Shown here: one piece after another, positions 17,540 through 26,688 of the stretch
Numbering within the stretch: position 1 is the stretch's first letter
Layout: each line of letters opens with the position of its first letter
Origin: Ottowia massiliensis
Lineage (GTDB): Bacteria > Pseudomonadota > Gammaproteobacteria > Burkholderiales > Burkholderiaceae_C
Length of the DNA: 64,000 nucleotides
NCBI RefSeq assembly: GCF_900240305.1
Contig: NZ_LT964854.1
Location: 1,178,001 to 1,242,000 of the forward strand
Direction: 5' to 3'
Position numbers and translations under genes: made by a program
The notes under the pieces: generated by a model
What the model was told of the DNA's origin: nothing
Database searches by the model: none
What the model saw: only the letters and a program-made list of their open reading frames with translations

Positions 17540-18207
17540 ATGGACAAAGACAAGAAGATGAAAATTTGGCTGCGCATGACGCAGTCCATGAGACGAGCGG
17601 CAGAAGAAAGGCCAAAGAAAGCGGCTGTTTTGCTTGTCATAGCGGCTCTGCTTGTCATGGTATTGATGGCAGTATTGGCGGTGTTTCTTGACGAACGCAT
17701 GGGAGATAACGCAGCATTGCTTATCGCAAGCCTTGTCATTGGCCCTGCTTTTTTCGTGATTCATCATGAAAGAGCCAGGAGAATCACGGTGCGAAACATG
17801 CTGCTGATGGCGCTTGCAGGCACGGTCATAGGAGCTGTCGTGGTCATGTGGGCGGGCAGGCCGCCCAGAATGGAAGCCTGTGGCGATTTTTTCATGTTCA
17901 ATTGCCATGCCATGTGGATCAATACGATCATCATCATTCCTTTGCTGGAGGAAAAGGTCGTCCGGGGTTACTACTAGACGCTTGTAGGACGCTGTTTGGA
18001 AATTTGCCCGCCATCATGGCGACCGCCCTGATGTTCGCCGCAGCTCATTGGCGCATATTCGCTTGGACGCTTGTTTTCTCAGCCCTCTTGGCATGGCTTG
18101 CCATTTACAGAAAGATGGGGGTGATTGAAAGAGCGATGGCGCATGGTTCCTACAACTTGATATTGACCGTGGCAGCGCTGCCGTTCACTGATTTATGGAA
18201 ATATTGA
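17540..18207 (+). pseudogene. CPBP intramembrane protease 3, single-base frameshift
   Basis: The first frame gives 145 residues with N-terminal membrane helices and the motif LLEEKVVRG, then stops at once (TAC TAC TAG). The +1 frame continues as LLLDACRTLFGNLPAIM, FAAAHWR and MAHGSYN, the rest of the CPBP domain. One base is missing near 17965 in the codons that should read Gly-Leu-Leu-Leu. With one base restored the product would be about 222 residues, like its paralogues. This is either a true lesion or a sequencing error. Confidence 0.82.
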
Positions 18208-18305
18208 AAATGCTGCGAAGATTGATGCAGGCTTTCAGAACATGGCGGATCGCCATGCCACCCAGCTAATCTTCTCTCACCTGCATGAGGCATGAATGCA
18301 TATTC

Positions 18306-18376
18306 AGAGAATTGCCGGGTGTTCTGGCAGTCTCGAGGCGCCGGGTTTGTGCCATTTCAATCGAAAGGAGCACAAA
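18306..18376 (+). promoter_or_regulatory. conserved double-hairpin 5' leader of peptide 3
   Basis: GCCGG-GTGTT-CTGGC and CTCG-AGGCGC-CGGG replace the Watson-Crick pairs of the peptide 2 leader with G-U wobbles, so both stems are kept. The TTTGTGCCATTTCAATCGAAAGG-type tail is the same. Confidence 0.65.
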
Positions 18377-18550
18377 ATGCGCGAATTGACTCAGAGTGAG
18401 CTTGCAATTGTGGCAGGAGGTGAAGCAACCTGTGGCATCGGCATTCCCGGCGGGGCCTATTGCGAAGTGCCATGGAGTGACATCAGGGAATGGTGGTGCG
18501 AGAACGTCGGGTGGTTTTGCGATGCTCAAACACCAGAAGCAGCAAGGTGA
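18377..18550 (+). CDS. double-glycine leader peptide 3 (bacteriocin-like)
   Basis: The 57-residue product has leader MRELTQSELAIVAGG and a mature part of 42 residues with four Cys and four Trp: EATCGIGIPGGAYCEVPW, then IREWWCENVGWFCD. The pattern resembles peptide 1 (early Cys-Gly, WWC near the end), so the two may be members of one family. A strong AAAGGAG and the shared hairpin leader precede it. No modification enzyme gene is present, so an unmodified, possibly disulfide-linked, exported peptide is the simplest reading. Confidence 0.82.
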   Translation: MRELTQSELAIVAGGEATCGIGIPGGAYCEVPWSDIREWWCENVGWFCDAQTPEAAR

Positions 18551-18557
18551 CAATGCC

Positions 18558-18585
18558 TTCTGGTTGCCAAGGCAACGAAGGTTCC
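18558..18585 (+). terminator. hairpin after peptide 3
   Basis: CCTTC plus GTTGCC pair with GGCAAC plus GAAGG around AA. No clear T-run follows. Confidence 0.5.
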
Positions 18586-18696
18586 GGCTGAAAATTGCTG
18601 GGACCTTCTTTAATTGAATTGCTATATTGCCAATATTATTTTATTTGCGATATTAAAGGTTGATTTAATATTTCAGCTCGACGTTGTGTGATAGTG

Positions 18697-19320
18697 ATGG
18701 AACCGCTCCGGCCCAAAAGAAGACAGGCTTTGCTGAAAGTGCTTTCAGCCTTATTTTTCAGTATCGTTCCTTCCATCGTAATAAGCTGGAGCGAAACTGG
18801 CGTCATGCGGCAAGTTGTCAGTATGCTGACACTGCTGGCCGTCACTGCAATGATGTTTATCTTGGAGAAGGAAAAGCTGGAATTTCCTCAAGCAGGCAGG
18901 GCGCTAAAACTGTTCGCTGCAGGCGCTTTGGCCAGTTTTGTTTATGTTGCCGCCTCAGGGGGCATTGTGGGATCGGTGGATGAAAACGTCCCGGGCTGGT
19001 TTATAGGTCTTGTATTTGTCGATACGGTCGCGCTCATTCCTTTTTATGAGGAAAAACTGGTCAGAGGTTTGCTGCTGCGCGGCCTGGCGGGATTGACGGG
19101 AAATATCCCTGCCATTGCCATAACGGCGGTGCTTTTTGCCCTTGTGCACAAGGGAAACGAGGCCAGCGCCTTTGCTGGCGGGCTGGCGCTGGCCTGGCTT
19201 GCCATATATAAAAACTGCGGCGTCGTTGATCGTTCGATTATTCATGGGGCATGGAACATGGTTTCTGTCGTATGGATAATTATTTCAGCCGCCTCAAGCT
19301 CACCCGGACAGGCAATATGA
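18697..19320 (+). CDS. CPBP intramembrane protease 4, putative immunity
   Basis: This 207-residue membrane protein has complete CPBP motifs: YEEKLVRGLLLRG, FALVHKGNEA and IHGAWN. I took the ATG at 18697; a GTG at 18688 is in frame and no strong Shine-Dalgarno decides between them. The spacer upstream (18600-18680) is unusually AT-rich. It follows peptide 3, so the order peptide then protease is repeated three times. Confidence 0.85.
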   Translation: MEPLRPKRRQALLKVLSALFFSIVPSIVISWSETGVMRQVVSMLTLLAVTAMMFILEKEKLEFPQAGRALKLFAAGALASFVYVAASGGIVGSVDENVPGWFIGLVFVDTVALIPFYEEKLVRGLLLRGLAGLTGNIPAIAITAVLFALVHKGNEASAFAGGLALAWLAIYKNCGVVDRSIIHGAWNMVSVVWIIISAASSSPGQAI

Positions 19321-19420
19321 ATGAATATCGCCAAAAGCATTGACTGGAGCACCATCATGGCGTTGATCCTTGTCGTGCGGATGGGAAATAAAGGAAGAGC
19401 ACCTTGAAAAAAATTGCCTC

Positions 19421-20185
19421 ATGAGCAACGCGCGAATAATCTGTCTCTATATTCTGCATTTGATGGTTGCCGTGCTGATTGGCGTGGGCTTGCAAGATGC
19501 TGCGGGCCGTCATGTCGCCCAGGCAATTGGCAATCTGGCTGGACTTTTGTTTTTCCTGGCGGTTTACAGGCATGTCAGCGGCGGGAAACTGTTCGCCTGG
19601 TGCCCTGAAAAAAGAATTTTTACCGGAAGAGACATGGCAATGCTTGCAGCGGGAAGCATTATGGCGGGCATTGCCATCAAGAGTGGCATGGGGCTGATTG
19701 ATGATGCCTTTTATTTTGTTGCAGGCGGGATGGATATGGGCGCATTCCAGGAGATGATCAACGAAGACGCCGTCAGGCTTCAAAAGATATGGGGCTGGCC
19801 GCTGGTTCTGATGCTGGCAACGGGTGCAGTGCGGGAGGAGTTGATTTACAGAAAATACTTACAGGGGCATTTCACAAAATATGGCCTGCTTGCAGGAGCA
19901 GGGGTCTCCGCCGTCATTTTTGCCGCCATTCATTTCAGGCCGGATTATATTTTTGCGGCCTTGCTGTTCTCGCTGCTCTATGTGGTGACGGGGCATTTGT
20001 GGGCGGCCATGCTGGCGCATTTTTAGGCAAATATGTTTTTTGGCGTTTGGGTGTGGCTGGCTGGCGCGCCGCAGGCGAAAGCTGTTTGGGCGCTGGGCGT
20101 GCTGTCGTTCGCCCTGTGCGTGATGTTTGCGATTGATTCAGTCAGGCGCGTCCGCGCTCAGGGCGGTTTCGGGGCGGGCGCATGA
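19421..20185 (+). pseudogene. CPBP-family membrane protease 5, in-frame amber stop
   Basis: Translation from 19421 gives a membrane protein with REELIYRKYLQG and FAAIHFRPD, then TAG at 20024-20026 right after LWAAMLAHF. Reading through the stop continues ANMFFGVWVWLAGAPQAKAV and ends at TGA 20183-20185, which overlaps the ATG of the exporter as ATGA. His-Phe-stop-Ala-Asn fits the last CPBP motif His-x3-Asn, so the stop has probably replaced a sense codon. It is diverged from CPBP1-4. A TTG start at 19370 is possible but less likely. Confidence 0.72.
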
Positions 20186-20707
20186 AGCCGCTGATTCAGT
20201 CTGAGGCCGCCGAATGCGGCCTGGCCTGCCTGGCAATGGTGGCGGGGCATTACGGCCTGCATATGGATTTGCCGCAGATGCGGCGGCGCGTTCCGCTTTC
20301 GCTCAAAGGGCTGCGGCTGAACCAGCTGATTGAGCATGCGCAGCAGCTGGGGCTGAACGCGCGGGCGCTGCGGCTGGAGATGCAAGACCTGGGGCGGCTG
20401 AAGCTGCCGTGCATCCTGCACTGGGATCTGAATCACTTCGTGGTGCTGGCGCGCGTGGGGCGCAAGAAGGCGGTGCTGCTGGATCCGGCCTCGGGGCGGC
20501 GGGAGATGGATTTGCAGGAGGTTTCGCGCCACTTCACGGGCGTGGCGCTGGAGCTTGCGCCTGCGCCGCAGTTCAGGCCGCAGCGGGCGGCGCCTGCGGT
20601 TTCGCTGCGGCAGCTGACGGGGCCGGTGCGCGGGCTATGGGGAGCGCTGGCGCAAGTGCTGCTGCTTTCGGCGGCCTTGCAGGTGTTTGTGGTGCTGGCG
20701 CCTTTTG

Positions 20708-20870
20708 AGAACCTGTTCGCTGTCTAGACGCGAGGGGCAAAAGGGCGGATCGGGATGGGCTGCAAGGCGCAAACCGCAGACGGGCCTTTGTGGCCCGGCG
20801 AGGATTTGCAACGCCGCAGACCGCCCGAGTCCGCCCTTTTGCAACCGTGACTGGACGGCGAACAGGTTCT
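20708..20870 (+). mobile_element. palindromic element family A, first insertion in the exporter gene
   Basis: 163 bp. The perfect ends AGAACCTGTTCGC/GCGAACAGGTTCT are 13 bp long. A second perfect 13-bp arm pair, GCAAAAGGGCGGA/TCCGCCCTTTTGC, lies at 20737-20749 and 20830-20842. The loop side GGGCC-TTTGT-GGCCC is palindromic too. It has the same orientation as the adaptor copy. Confidence 0.9.
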
Positions 20871-21566
20871 TGTATGCAATGGGTGGTGGACCATGTGCTG
20901 GTGTCTGCCGACCGTGATTTGCTGGCGGTGCTGGGGCTGGGCTTCGGGCTGGCGCTGCTGGTGCAGCTGGGCATTGGCTTTTTGCGGGGGTGGACGGTGG
21001 TTCATCTTTCGTCCAGCCTGGGGCTGCAATGGGCGGGGCGGGTATTCGCCCATTTGCTGCGGCTGCCAATGGCGTTTTTTGAAAAGCGCCATGTGGGCGA
21101 TGTGACTTCGCGCATGGGTGCGGTGCAGGCCATTCAGAAAACCCTGAGCACGAGCTTTGTCGAAGCGCTGATTGACGGCCTGATGGCTGCCGTGACGCTG
21201 GCGCTGATGCTGGTGTACAGCTGGAAGCTGGCGCTGGTGACGCTGCTGGCGGTGGCGCTGTACGCGGGGTTGCGGCTGGCGGCTTTCGCGCCCTTGCGCG
21301 ATGGCACGGAGCAGCAGTTGCTGGCCGCCGCACGCCAGCAGACGCATTTGTTGGAAACGCTGCGCGGCATGCAGAGCGTGAAGGTGGCCAACCAGGAGCC
21401 GCTGCGCCGCGCCGACTATGAAAACCTGATGGTGGCCACGGTGAATCAGGATGTGCGGCTGGCGCGCATGAATTTGGGCTTTGGCAGCGCGAGCCAATTG
21501 GTTTTTGGCGTGGAGCGCATCGCCGTCATCTGGCTGGGCGCACTGCTGGCGCTGGACAGCGTGTCC

Positions 21567-21727
21567 AGAACCTGTCCGGAGCCTGCCCGTGGGTGCAAAA
21601 GGGCGGATTCGGGCGGTCTGCGGCGTTGCAAATCCTCGCCGGGCATTTAGCCCGTCTGCGGTTTGCGCCTTGCAGCCCATCCCGCCCCGCTCTTTTGCCC
21701 CACACGGCCAGACTCCGGACAGGTTCT
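21567..21727 (-). mobile_element. palindromic element family A, second insertion in the exporter gene
   Basis: 161 bp, inverted relative to the first. The ends AGAACCTGTCCGG/CCGGACAGGTTCT differ from the other copies on both sides at once, so pairing is kept. The inner arms GCAAAAGGGCGG/CCGCTCTTTTGC pair with one wobble. Confidence 0.88.
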
Positions 21728-22359
21728 TCGTGGGCATGCTGATAGCCTACCTTTCGTACAAAGACCAGTTCGCCACGCGCGCCGGGGCGTTGATTGACAA
21801 GGGCATCGAGTTCAGGATGCTGCGGTTGCATGCACAGCGGCTGGCGGACATCATGCTGGCCGAGCCAGAGGACGGGCCGCTGCATGAGGAGGTTCCAGCA
21901 GGGGCTTGGGCGGATGCGCCAGCGCCCGCGAGTCTGCCGCCGCTGACGGCGCTGGCAGGAGCGGGCATAGAGGTGGAGAACCTGTCGTTCCGCCATGCGC
22001 AAGGGGAGCCGTGGCTGCTGAAGGATTGCAGCTTTCGCATTGAGCCGGGCGAATCGGTGGCCATCGTTGGCCCTTCAGGCTGCGGCAAGAGCACGCTGCT
22101 CAAGCTGATGCTGGGTTTGCTGGCGCCTGCGGCGGGCAGCATTCGCATCGGCGGGCACTTGATGCAGCCCGCGAGCGCGGCGCGCGTGCGCGGCCTGACG
22201 GGCTGCGTGATGCAGGACGACCGCCTGTTTGCCGGCAGCATTGGCGAAAACATCCGTTTTTTCGACCCCGGCTTTCAGCCCGATCGCATTGAGCAAGCCG
22301 CCCGGCTGGCCGCCATTCATGACGAAATCATGGCGATGCCCATGAACTACCACAGTCTG

Positions 22360-22522
22360 AGAACCTGTTCACGGCCTGTCCGTGGGGGCGAAAAGCGCGG
22401 ACTCGGGCGGTCTGCGGCGTTGCAAATCCTCGCCGGGCCACAAGGCTCGTCTGTGGTTTGCGCCTTGCAGCCCATCCCGATCCGCCCTTTTGCCCCTCAC
22501 GGCCAAACCATGAACAGGTTCT
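22360..22522 (-). mobile_element. palindromic element family A, third insertion in the exporter gene
   Basis: 163 bp, inverted. Ends AGAACCTGTTCA/TGAACAGGTTCT. TCTG is present just left of the element and again overlapping its right end, the best hint of a short target duplication. Removal of 164 bases joins CAC AGT CTG to GCG GGC GAC (His-Ser-Leu-Ala-Gly-Asp). Confidence 0.88.
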
Positions 22523-22929
22523 GGCGGGCGACATGGGCAGCGCTCTCTCCGGCGGGCAGCGCCAGCGTCTGATGCTGGCGCGGGCGCTTTACCGCCAGCC
22601 GCAGTTTTTGTTTCTGGATGAGGCGACCAGCCATCTGGATGTGGCCTGCGAGCGCCAGGTGAGCGAGGCCGTGAGCCGCCTGCCCGTCACGCGCGTGATC
22701 GTGGCCCACCGCCCCGAAACCATTGCCAGCGCCAGCCGCGTGCTGGTGATGCAGGGCGGGCGCTTGCAGGAGGCAACGCGGCCGCCGTGAGAGCCTGTTC
22801 AGAGCGTGGCGTTTGCGCCGCCGCCAGCGGATTTTCAGAGCCAAATCGGCCTGAAGTCCCCGTGAAACGGGCGCGGGCAGCTATTTTTCTGATAGCAAAA
22901 AGCCCTCGCTCCTACAATCGCGCCCCATC

Positions 22930-25752
22930 ATGCAAGACCGTTACGACCCCTCTCAGATTGAAAAGGCTGCCCAGGCGCACTGGCAGGCCAGCCAGGCCTG
23001 GCGCGTGCGCGAAGACAGCCGCCGCCCCAAGTACTACGCCTGCTCCATGCTGCCTTACCCCAGCGGCAAGCTGCACATGGGGCATGTGCGCAACTACACC
23101 ATCAACGACATGATCACGCGCAGCCTGCGCATGAAGGGCTTTAACGTGCTCATGCCCATGGGCTGGGACGCCTTTGGCCTGCCTGCCGAAAACGCCGCCA
23201 TCAAGCATGGCGTGCCGCCCGCGAAGTGGACTTACGACAACATCGCCTACATGAAGGGCCAGATGCAGGCGATGGGCCTGGCCATTGACTGGAGCCGCGA
23301 GTTCGCCACGTGCGACGCCAGCTACTACAAGTGGAACCAGTGGCTGTTTCTGAAGATGCTGGAAAAGGGCATCGCCTACCGCAAGACGCAGGTGGTGAAC
23401 TGGGATCCGGTGGATCAGACCGTGCTGGCCAATGAGCAAGTGATTGACGGGCGCGGCTGGCGCACCGGCGCGCTGGTGGAAAAGCGCGAAATTCCGGGCT
23501 ACTACCTGAAGATCACCGATTACGCGCAAGAGCTGCTGGACCATGTGCAGGTGGACAACCCCAAGGCCACGCTCACCGGCTGGCCCGAGCGCGTGCGGCT
23601 GATGCAGGAAAACTGGATTGGCAAGAGCGAGGGCCTGCGCTTTGGCTTTCCCTTCAACTGGAACGACGCTGCCGCCTGGCGCGACGGCCAGCCGCCCGCG
23701 CTGCCAGCGGGCGAGCAGCCGCCGCGCGGGCCGCTGTATGTGTTCACCACCCGCGCCGACACCCTCATGGGCGTGACCTTTGTGGCGGTTGCGGCCGAGC
23801 ACCCGCTGGCGGCGCTCATCGCGCGCTTTCGCCCGGAAGTGGCCGCCTTCATCGAAAAGTGCCAGCAGGGCGGCACCACCGAGGCCGAGCTGGCGCTCAA
23901 GGAAAAAGAGGGCGTGCGCACGGGCTTTCACGTCAGCCACCCGCTCACGGGCGAATGGGTGGAAGTGTGGGTGGGCAACTACGTGCTCATGAGCTATGGC
24001 GACGGCGCAGTGATGGGCGTGCCCGCGCATGACGAGCGCGACTTTGCCTTTGCACAAAAGTACGGCATCGACATCAAAAAAGTCATCCTCTCCGCCGTGG
24101 AGATGAACTACATGCGGGCGCTGGAAGACGAAGCCCAGCCGCTGGACGAACTCACCCGCGAAACCTATGAGGCCGCCTTGCTGCGCCACGCCGAAGCCCA
24201 GGAGTGGCTGCCGGACTACGCCGACAAGCAAGGCGTGTGCATCAACAGCGGCCCGCTGGACGGCCTGCCCTACCAGCAGGCCGTGGACAAGGCGGCCGCG
24301 CTGCTGGCCGAAAAGGGCCTGGGCGAAAAACGCACCACCTGGCGCCTGCGCGACTGGGGCATCAGCCGCCAGCGCTACTGGGGCACGCCCATTCCCATCA
24401 TCCACTGCGAAAGCTGCGGCCCGCAGCCCGTGCCCGAAAAAGACCTGCCCGTGCTGCTGCCGCAAGACCTGGTGCCCGACGGCAGCGGCAACCCGCTGGC
24501 CAAAAGCGCAGCCTTCCAGGCGGGCGTGCGCTGCCCCCAATGCGCCGGCCCGGGCCGGCGCGAGACGGACACGATGGACACCTTTGTGGACTCATCGTGG
24601 TACTTCATGCGCTACTGCGACGCGCACGATGACGAAAAAATGGTGGGCAGCGGCGCGGCGCACTGGATGCCGATGGACCAGTACATCGGCGGCATCGAGC
24701 ACGCCATCTTGCACCTGCTCTACGCGCGCTTTTGGACCAAAGCCATGCGCGATCTGGGGCTGATCCGCATCGACGAGCCTTTCACCCGCCTGCTCACGCA
24801 AGGCATGGTGCTCAACCACATCTACAGCCGCCGCACCGCCAAGGGCGGCAAGGAATACTTCTGGCCCGCTGACGTGGAGCCGGTGCTGGACGCCAGCGGC
24901 AAGCAAGTGGCCGCCAAACTGGTCAAGCCCGTGGCCAGCGCCGACGGCGAGCTGCCCGCCGGCACGCCCATCGACTACGAAGGCGTGGGCACCATGTCCA
25001 AATCCAAAAACAACGGCGTCGATCCGCAAACGCTCATCGAGCAATACGGGGCCGATACCGCGCGCCTTTACACCATGTTCACCGCGCCACCCGAGGCCAC
25101 GCTGGAGTGGAACGACACCGCCGTGGAAGGCAGCCACCGCTTTTTGCGCCGCCTGTGGGCCTGCGGCCTGCGCCTGTCGGCCCTGCCGCAACTGGCGCAA
25201 GCGGGCAAGCCAAGCGCCCCCGCCGCTTTGGGCAAGGCCGCCCGGGCGCTGCGGCACGAAATCCACACCGTGCTCGGCCAGGTGGACTACGACTACCAGC
25301 GCCTGCAATTCAACACCGTGGTCTCCGGCGCAATGAAGATGCTCAACGCCATCGAAGCCTTCAAGGGCGACGGCGATGGCGCGGCCAGCGAAGGCGACAC
25401 CTTCGCCCTGGGCGAAGCCTTCGGCATCCTGCTGCGCGTGCTCTACCCGGCCACCCCGCACATCACCCACGCCCTGTGGCGCGAGCTGGGCTACGAGGCG
25501 CTCATGGGCGATCTGATCGACGCGCCCTGGCCCCGCCCCGACGCCCAGGCGCTGGAGCGCGACGAAATCGAGCTGATGCTGCAAGTGGGCGGCAAGCTGC
25601 GCGGCCGCTTCACCGTGCCCGCCAGCGCCAGCAAGGCCGAGATTGAACAGGCCGCGCTGGCCAGCGAAGCCTTCGTCAAATTCGCTGGCGCGAACGCCAC
25701 GCCCAAAAAGCTCATCGTCGTGCCGGGGCGGCTGGTCAATGTGGTGCTGTGA
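22930..25752 (+). CDS. leuS: leucyl-tRNA synthetase
   Basis: This 940-residue class I synthetase charges tRNA-Leu. The HIGH motif is YPSGKLHMGHVRNY near residue 40, the editing domain shows TRADTLMGVTFVAVAAEHPL, and the KMSKS motif is VGTMSKSKNNGVDP near residue 695. The anticodon-binding and C-terminal domains are present and the length is full. The gene heads a leuS-lptE pair typical of betaproteobacteria. A short stem with AGCTATTTTTCTGATAGC lies in the spacer before it. Confidence 0.98.
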   Translation: MQDRYDPSQIEKAAQAHWQASQAWRVREDSRRPKYYACSMLPYPSGKLHMGHVRNYTINDMITRSLRMKGFNVLMPMGWDAFGLPAENAAIKHGVPPAKWTYDNIAYMKGQMQAMGLAIDWSREFATCDASYYKWNQWLFLKMLEKGIAYRKTQVVNWDPVDQTVLANEQVIDGRGWRTGALVEKREIPGYYLKITDYAQELLDHVQVDNPKATLTGWPERVRLMQENWIGKSEGLRFGFPFNWNDAAAWRDGQPPALPAGEQPPRGPLYVFTTRADTLMGVTFVAVAAEHPLAALIARFRPEVAAFIEKCQQGGTTEAELALKEKEGVRTGFHVSHPLTGEWVEVWVGNYVLMSYGDGAVMGVPAHDERDFAFAQKYGIDIKKVILSAVEMNYMRALEDEAQPLDELTRETYEAALLRHAEAQEWLPDYADKQGVCINSGPLDGLPYQQAVDKAAALLAEKGLGEKRTTWRLRDWGISRQRYWGTPIPIIHCESCGPQPVPEKDLPVLLPQDLVPDGSGNPLAKSAAFQAGVRCPQCAGPGRRETDTMDTFVDSSWYFMRYCDAHDDEKMVGSGAAHWMPMDQYIGGIEHAILHLLYARFWTKAMRDLGLIRIDEPFTRLLTQGMVLNHIYSRRTAKGGKEYFWPADVEPVLDASGKQVAAKLVKPVASADGELPAGTPIDYEGVGTMSKSKNNGVDPQTLIEQYGADTARLYTMFTAPPEATLEWNDTAVEGSHRFLRRLWACGLRLSALPQLAQAGKPSAPAALGKAARALRHEIHTVLGQVDYDYQRLQFNTVVSGAMKMLNAIEAFKGDGDGAASEGDTFALGEAFGILLRVLYPATPHITHALWRELGYEALMGDLIDAPWPRPDAQALERDEIELMLQVGGKLRGRFTVPASASKAEIEQAALASEAFVKFAGANATPKKLIVVPGRLVNVVL

Positions 25753-25810
25753 GCGGCACGGCCGTGCGGCTGTGAAGGGGGGCGCTCGCGCCCCTCTTCT
25801 TGTGCTTGAT

Positions 25811-25890
25811 TTGCTTCTTTATTCATAGCAAGACGTCCTAGTGGAATCTGCGCGAAGCGGTATTTCAGACCCATCAAATTTGCTCCTCTT
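25811..25890 (-). repeat. dispersed repeat family B, copy 5 (inverted)
   Basis: TTGCTTCTTTATTCATAGCAAGACGTCCTAGTGG ... CATCAAATTTGCTCCTC, read on the plus strand in two parts. It lies between leuS and lptE. Confidence 0.8.
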
Positions 25891-25921
25891 TTATGCCGCC
25901 TGTGCCCCTTCTTTCTGAACC

Positions 25922-26482
25922 ATGACGAAAGCGCCCGCCATGCCTTGCCGCCGCCTTTTGCTCACCGCCAGCCTGGCCGCCCTTGCTGCCGGCACCGCGC
26001 CCTGGCTGACGGCCTGCGGCTTTCACCTGCGCCGCCCGCCTGAATTTGCCTTCCGCTCCATTTACGTGGACATGCCCGCCAGCTCCACCCTGGGCGCGGA
26101 ACTCAAGCGCCAGCTTGCCAGCGCGGGCCTGCAAGTCATCACCGACGCCGCTGAAAAAAACCGGGCGCAAGTCATCCTGCAAGCCCTGCAAGACAGCCGC
26201 GAGCGCAGCGTGGTCGGCCTGAACGCGGCGGGGCAAGTGCGTGAATACCAACTGCGCGTGCGCTTTGGCTTTCGCCTCGTCACCCCGGCAGGCCACGTGG
26301 CGCTGCCTGACGCCGAAATCCTGCGCGAAATCGACCAGAGCTACAGCGAAAGCGCCGCCTTGTCCAAGGAAGCCGAAGCCGAAATGCTCTACCAAAGCAT
26401 GCAAAGCGACGTGGTGCAGCAGGCGCTGGAGCGCATTGCCGCCATTCAACTGCCCGCCAGCGGCCAGCAAGCCGGGCAATAA
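25922..26482 (+). CDS. lptE: LPS-assembly lipoprotein LptE
   Basis: This 186-residue protein has a signal sequence with lipobox LTAC at about residue 31-34, followed by GFHLRRPPEFAFRSIYVDMP, the usual opening of mature LptE. The two-helix, four-strand body includes LQDSRERSVVGLNAAGQVREYQL-like segments typical of the family. It plugs the LptD barrel that inserts lipopolysaccharide in the outer membrane. It follows leuS as in most relatives. The expected next gene (holA) is not found here; infA on the opposite strand follows instead. Confidence 0.93.
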   Translation: MTKAPAMPCRRLLLTASLAALAAGTAPWLTACGFHLRRPPEFAFRSIYVDMPASSTLGAELKRQLASAGLQVITDAAEKNRAQVILQALQDSRERSVVGLNAAGQVREYQLRVRFGFRLVTPAGHVALPDAEILREIDQSYSESAALSKEAEAEMLYQSMQSDVVQQALERIAAIQLPASGQQAGQ

Positions 26483-26688
26483 ACAGGCGCCTTCATGGGC
26501 AGCCCCAAAGCAGTCAGGCGGCCAAGCGCCCAACTGCACGCCGCGCGCAGCCAAGAAGCGCTTGAACAAGCGGCTGGATGGACGCGCGAATATTGATACG
26601 CCAGCCCCGGAAACGACGCTGCCCGCCCCTGCAAGGCGCAGGCGCGGGCAGAAAAAAGGGCTGTTGAAGCGGCGGGAAAAGCAGGTTT

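Larger units (their letters stand above)
20182..22790 (+). pseudogene. C39-peptidase ABC exporter (CvaB-like) interrupted by three family A elements
   Basis: The peptidase domain is intact: Cys in EAAECGLACLAM, His in LHWDLNHFVVL, Asp in VLLDPASG. The membrane domain (CMQWVVDHVLVSADRDLL, GWTVVHLSSSLG, FEKRHVGDVTSRMG) and the ATPase (Walker A GPSGCGKST, signature LSGGQRQRLMLARAL, Walker B QFLFLDEATSHLD, H-loop IVAHRPE) are all present. However, elements at 20708-20870, 21567-21727 and 22360-22522 cut the frame in each part. Removal of 164, 160 or 163, and 164 bases respectively rejoins the exons in frame. As written, translation stops at 20725. It would cleave GG leaders and export the peptides upstream. 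Confidence 0.9.

Noticed and set aside
15026..22522. Elements in the export genes as inteins or in-frame peptide insertions
   Set aside because: They contain stops in the host frame, their lengths are not multiples of three, and no splicing motifs are visible.
20708..22522. Elements as self-splicing introns
   Set aside because: At about 162 bp, with a simple palindrome and no group I or II core, a ribozyme is unlikely. Precise removal is only a possibility suggested by the restored frames.
22912..24540. Open frame of 542 codons antisense to leuS
   Set aside because: It is a mirror frame of a well-conserved synthetase.
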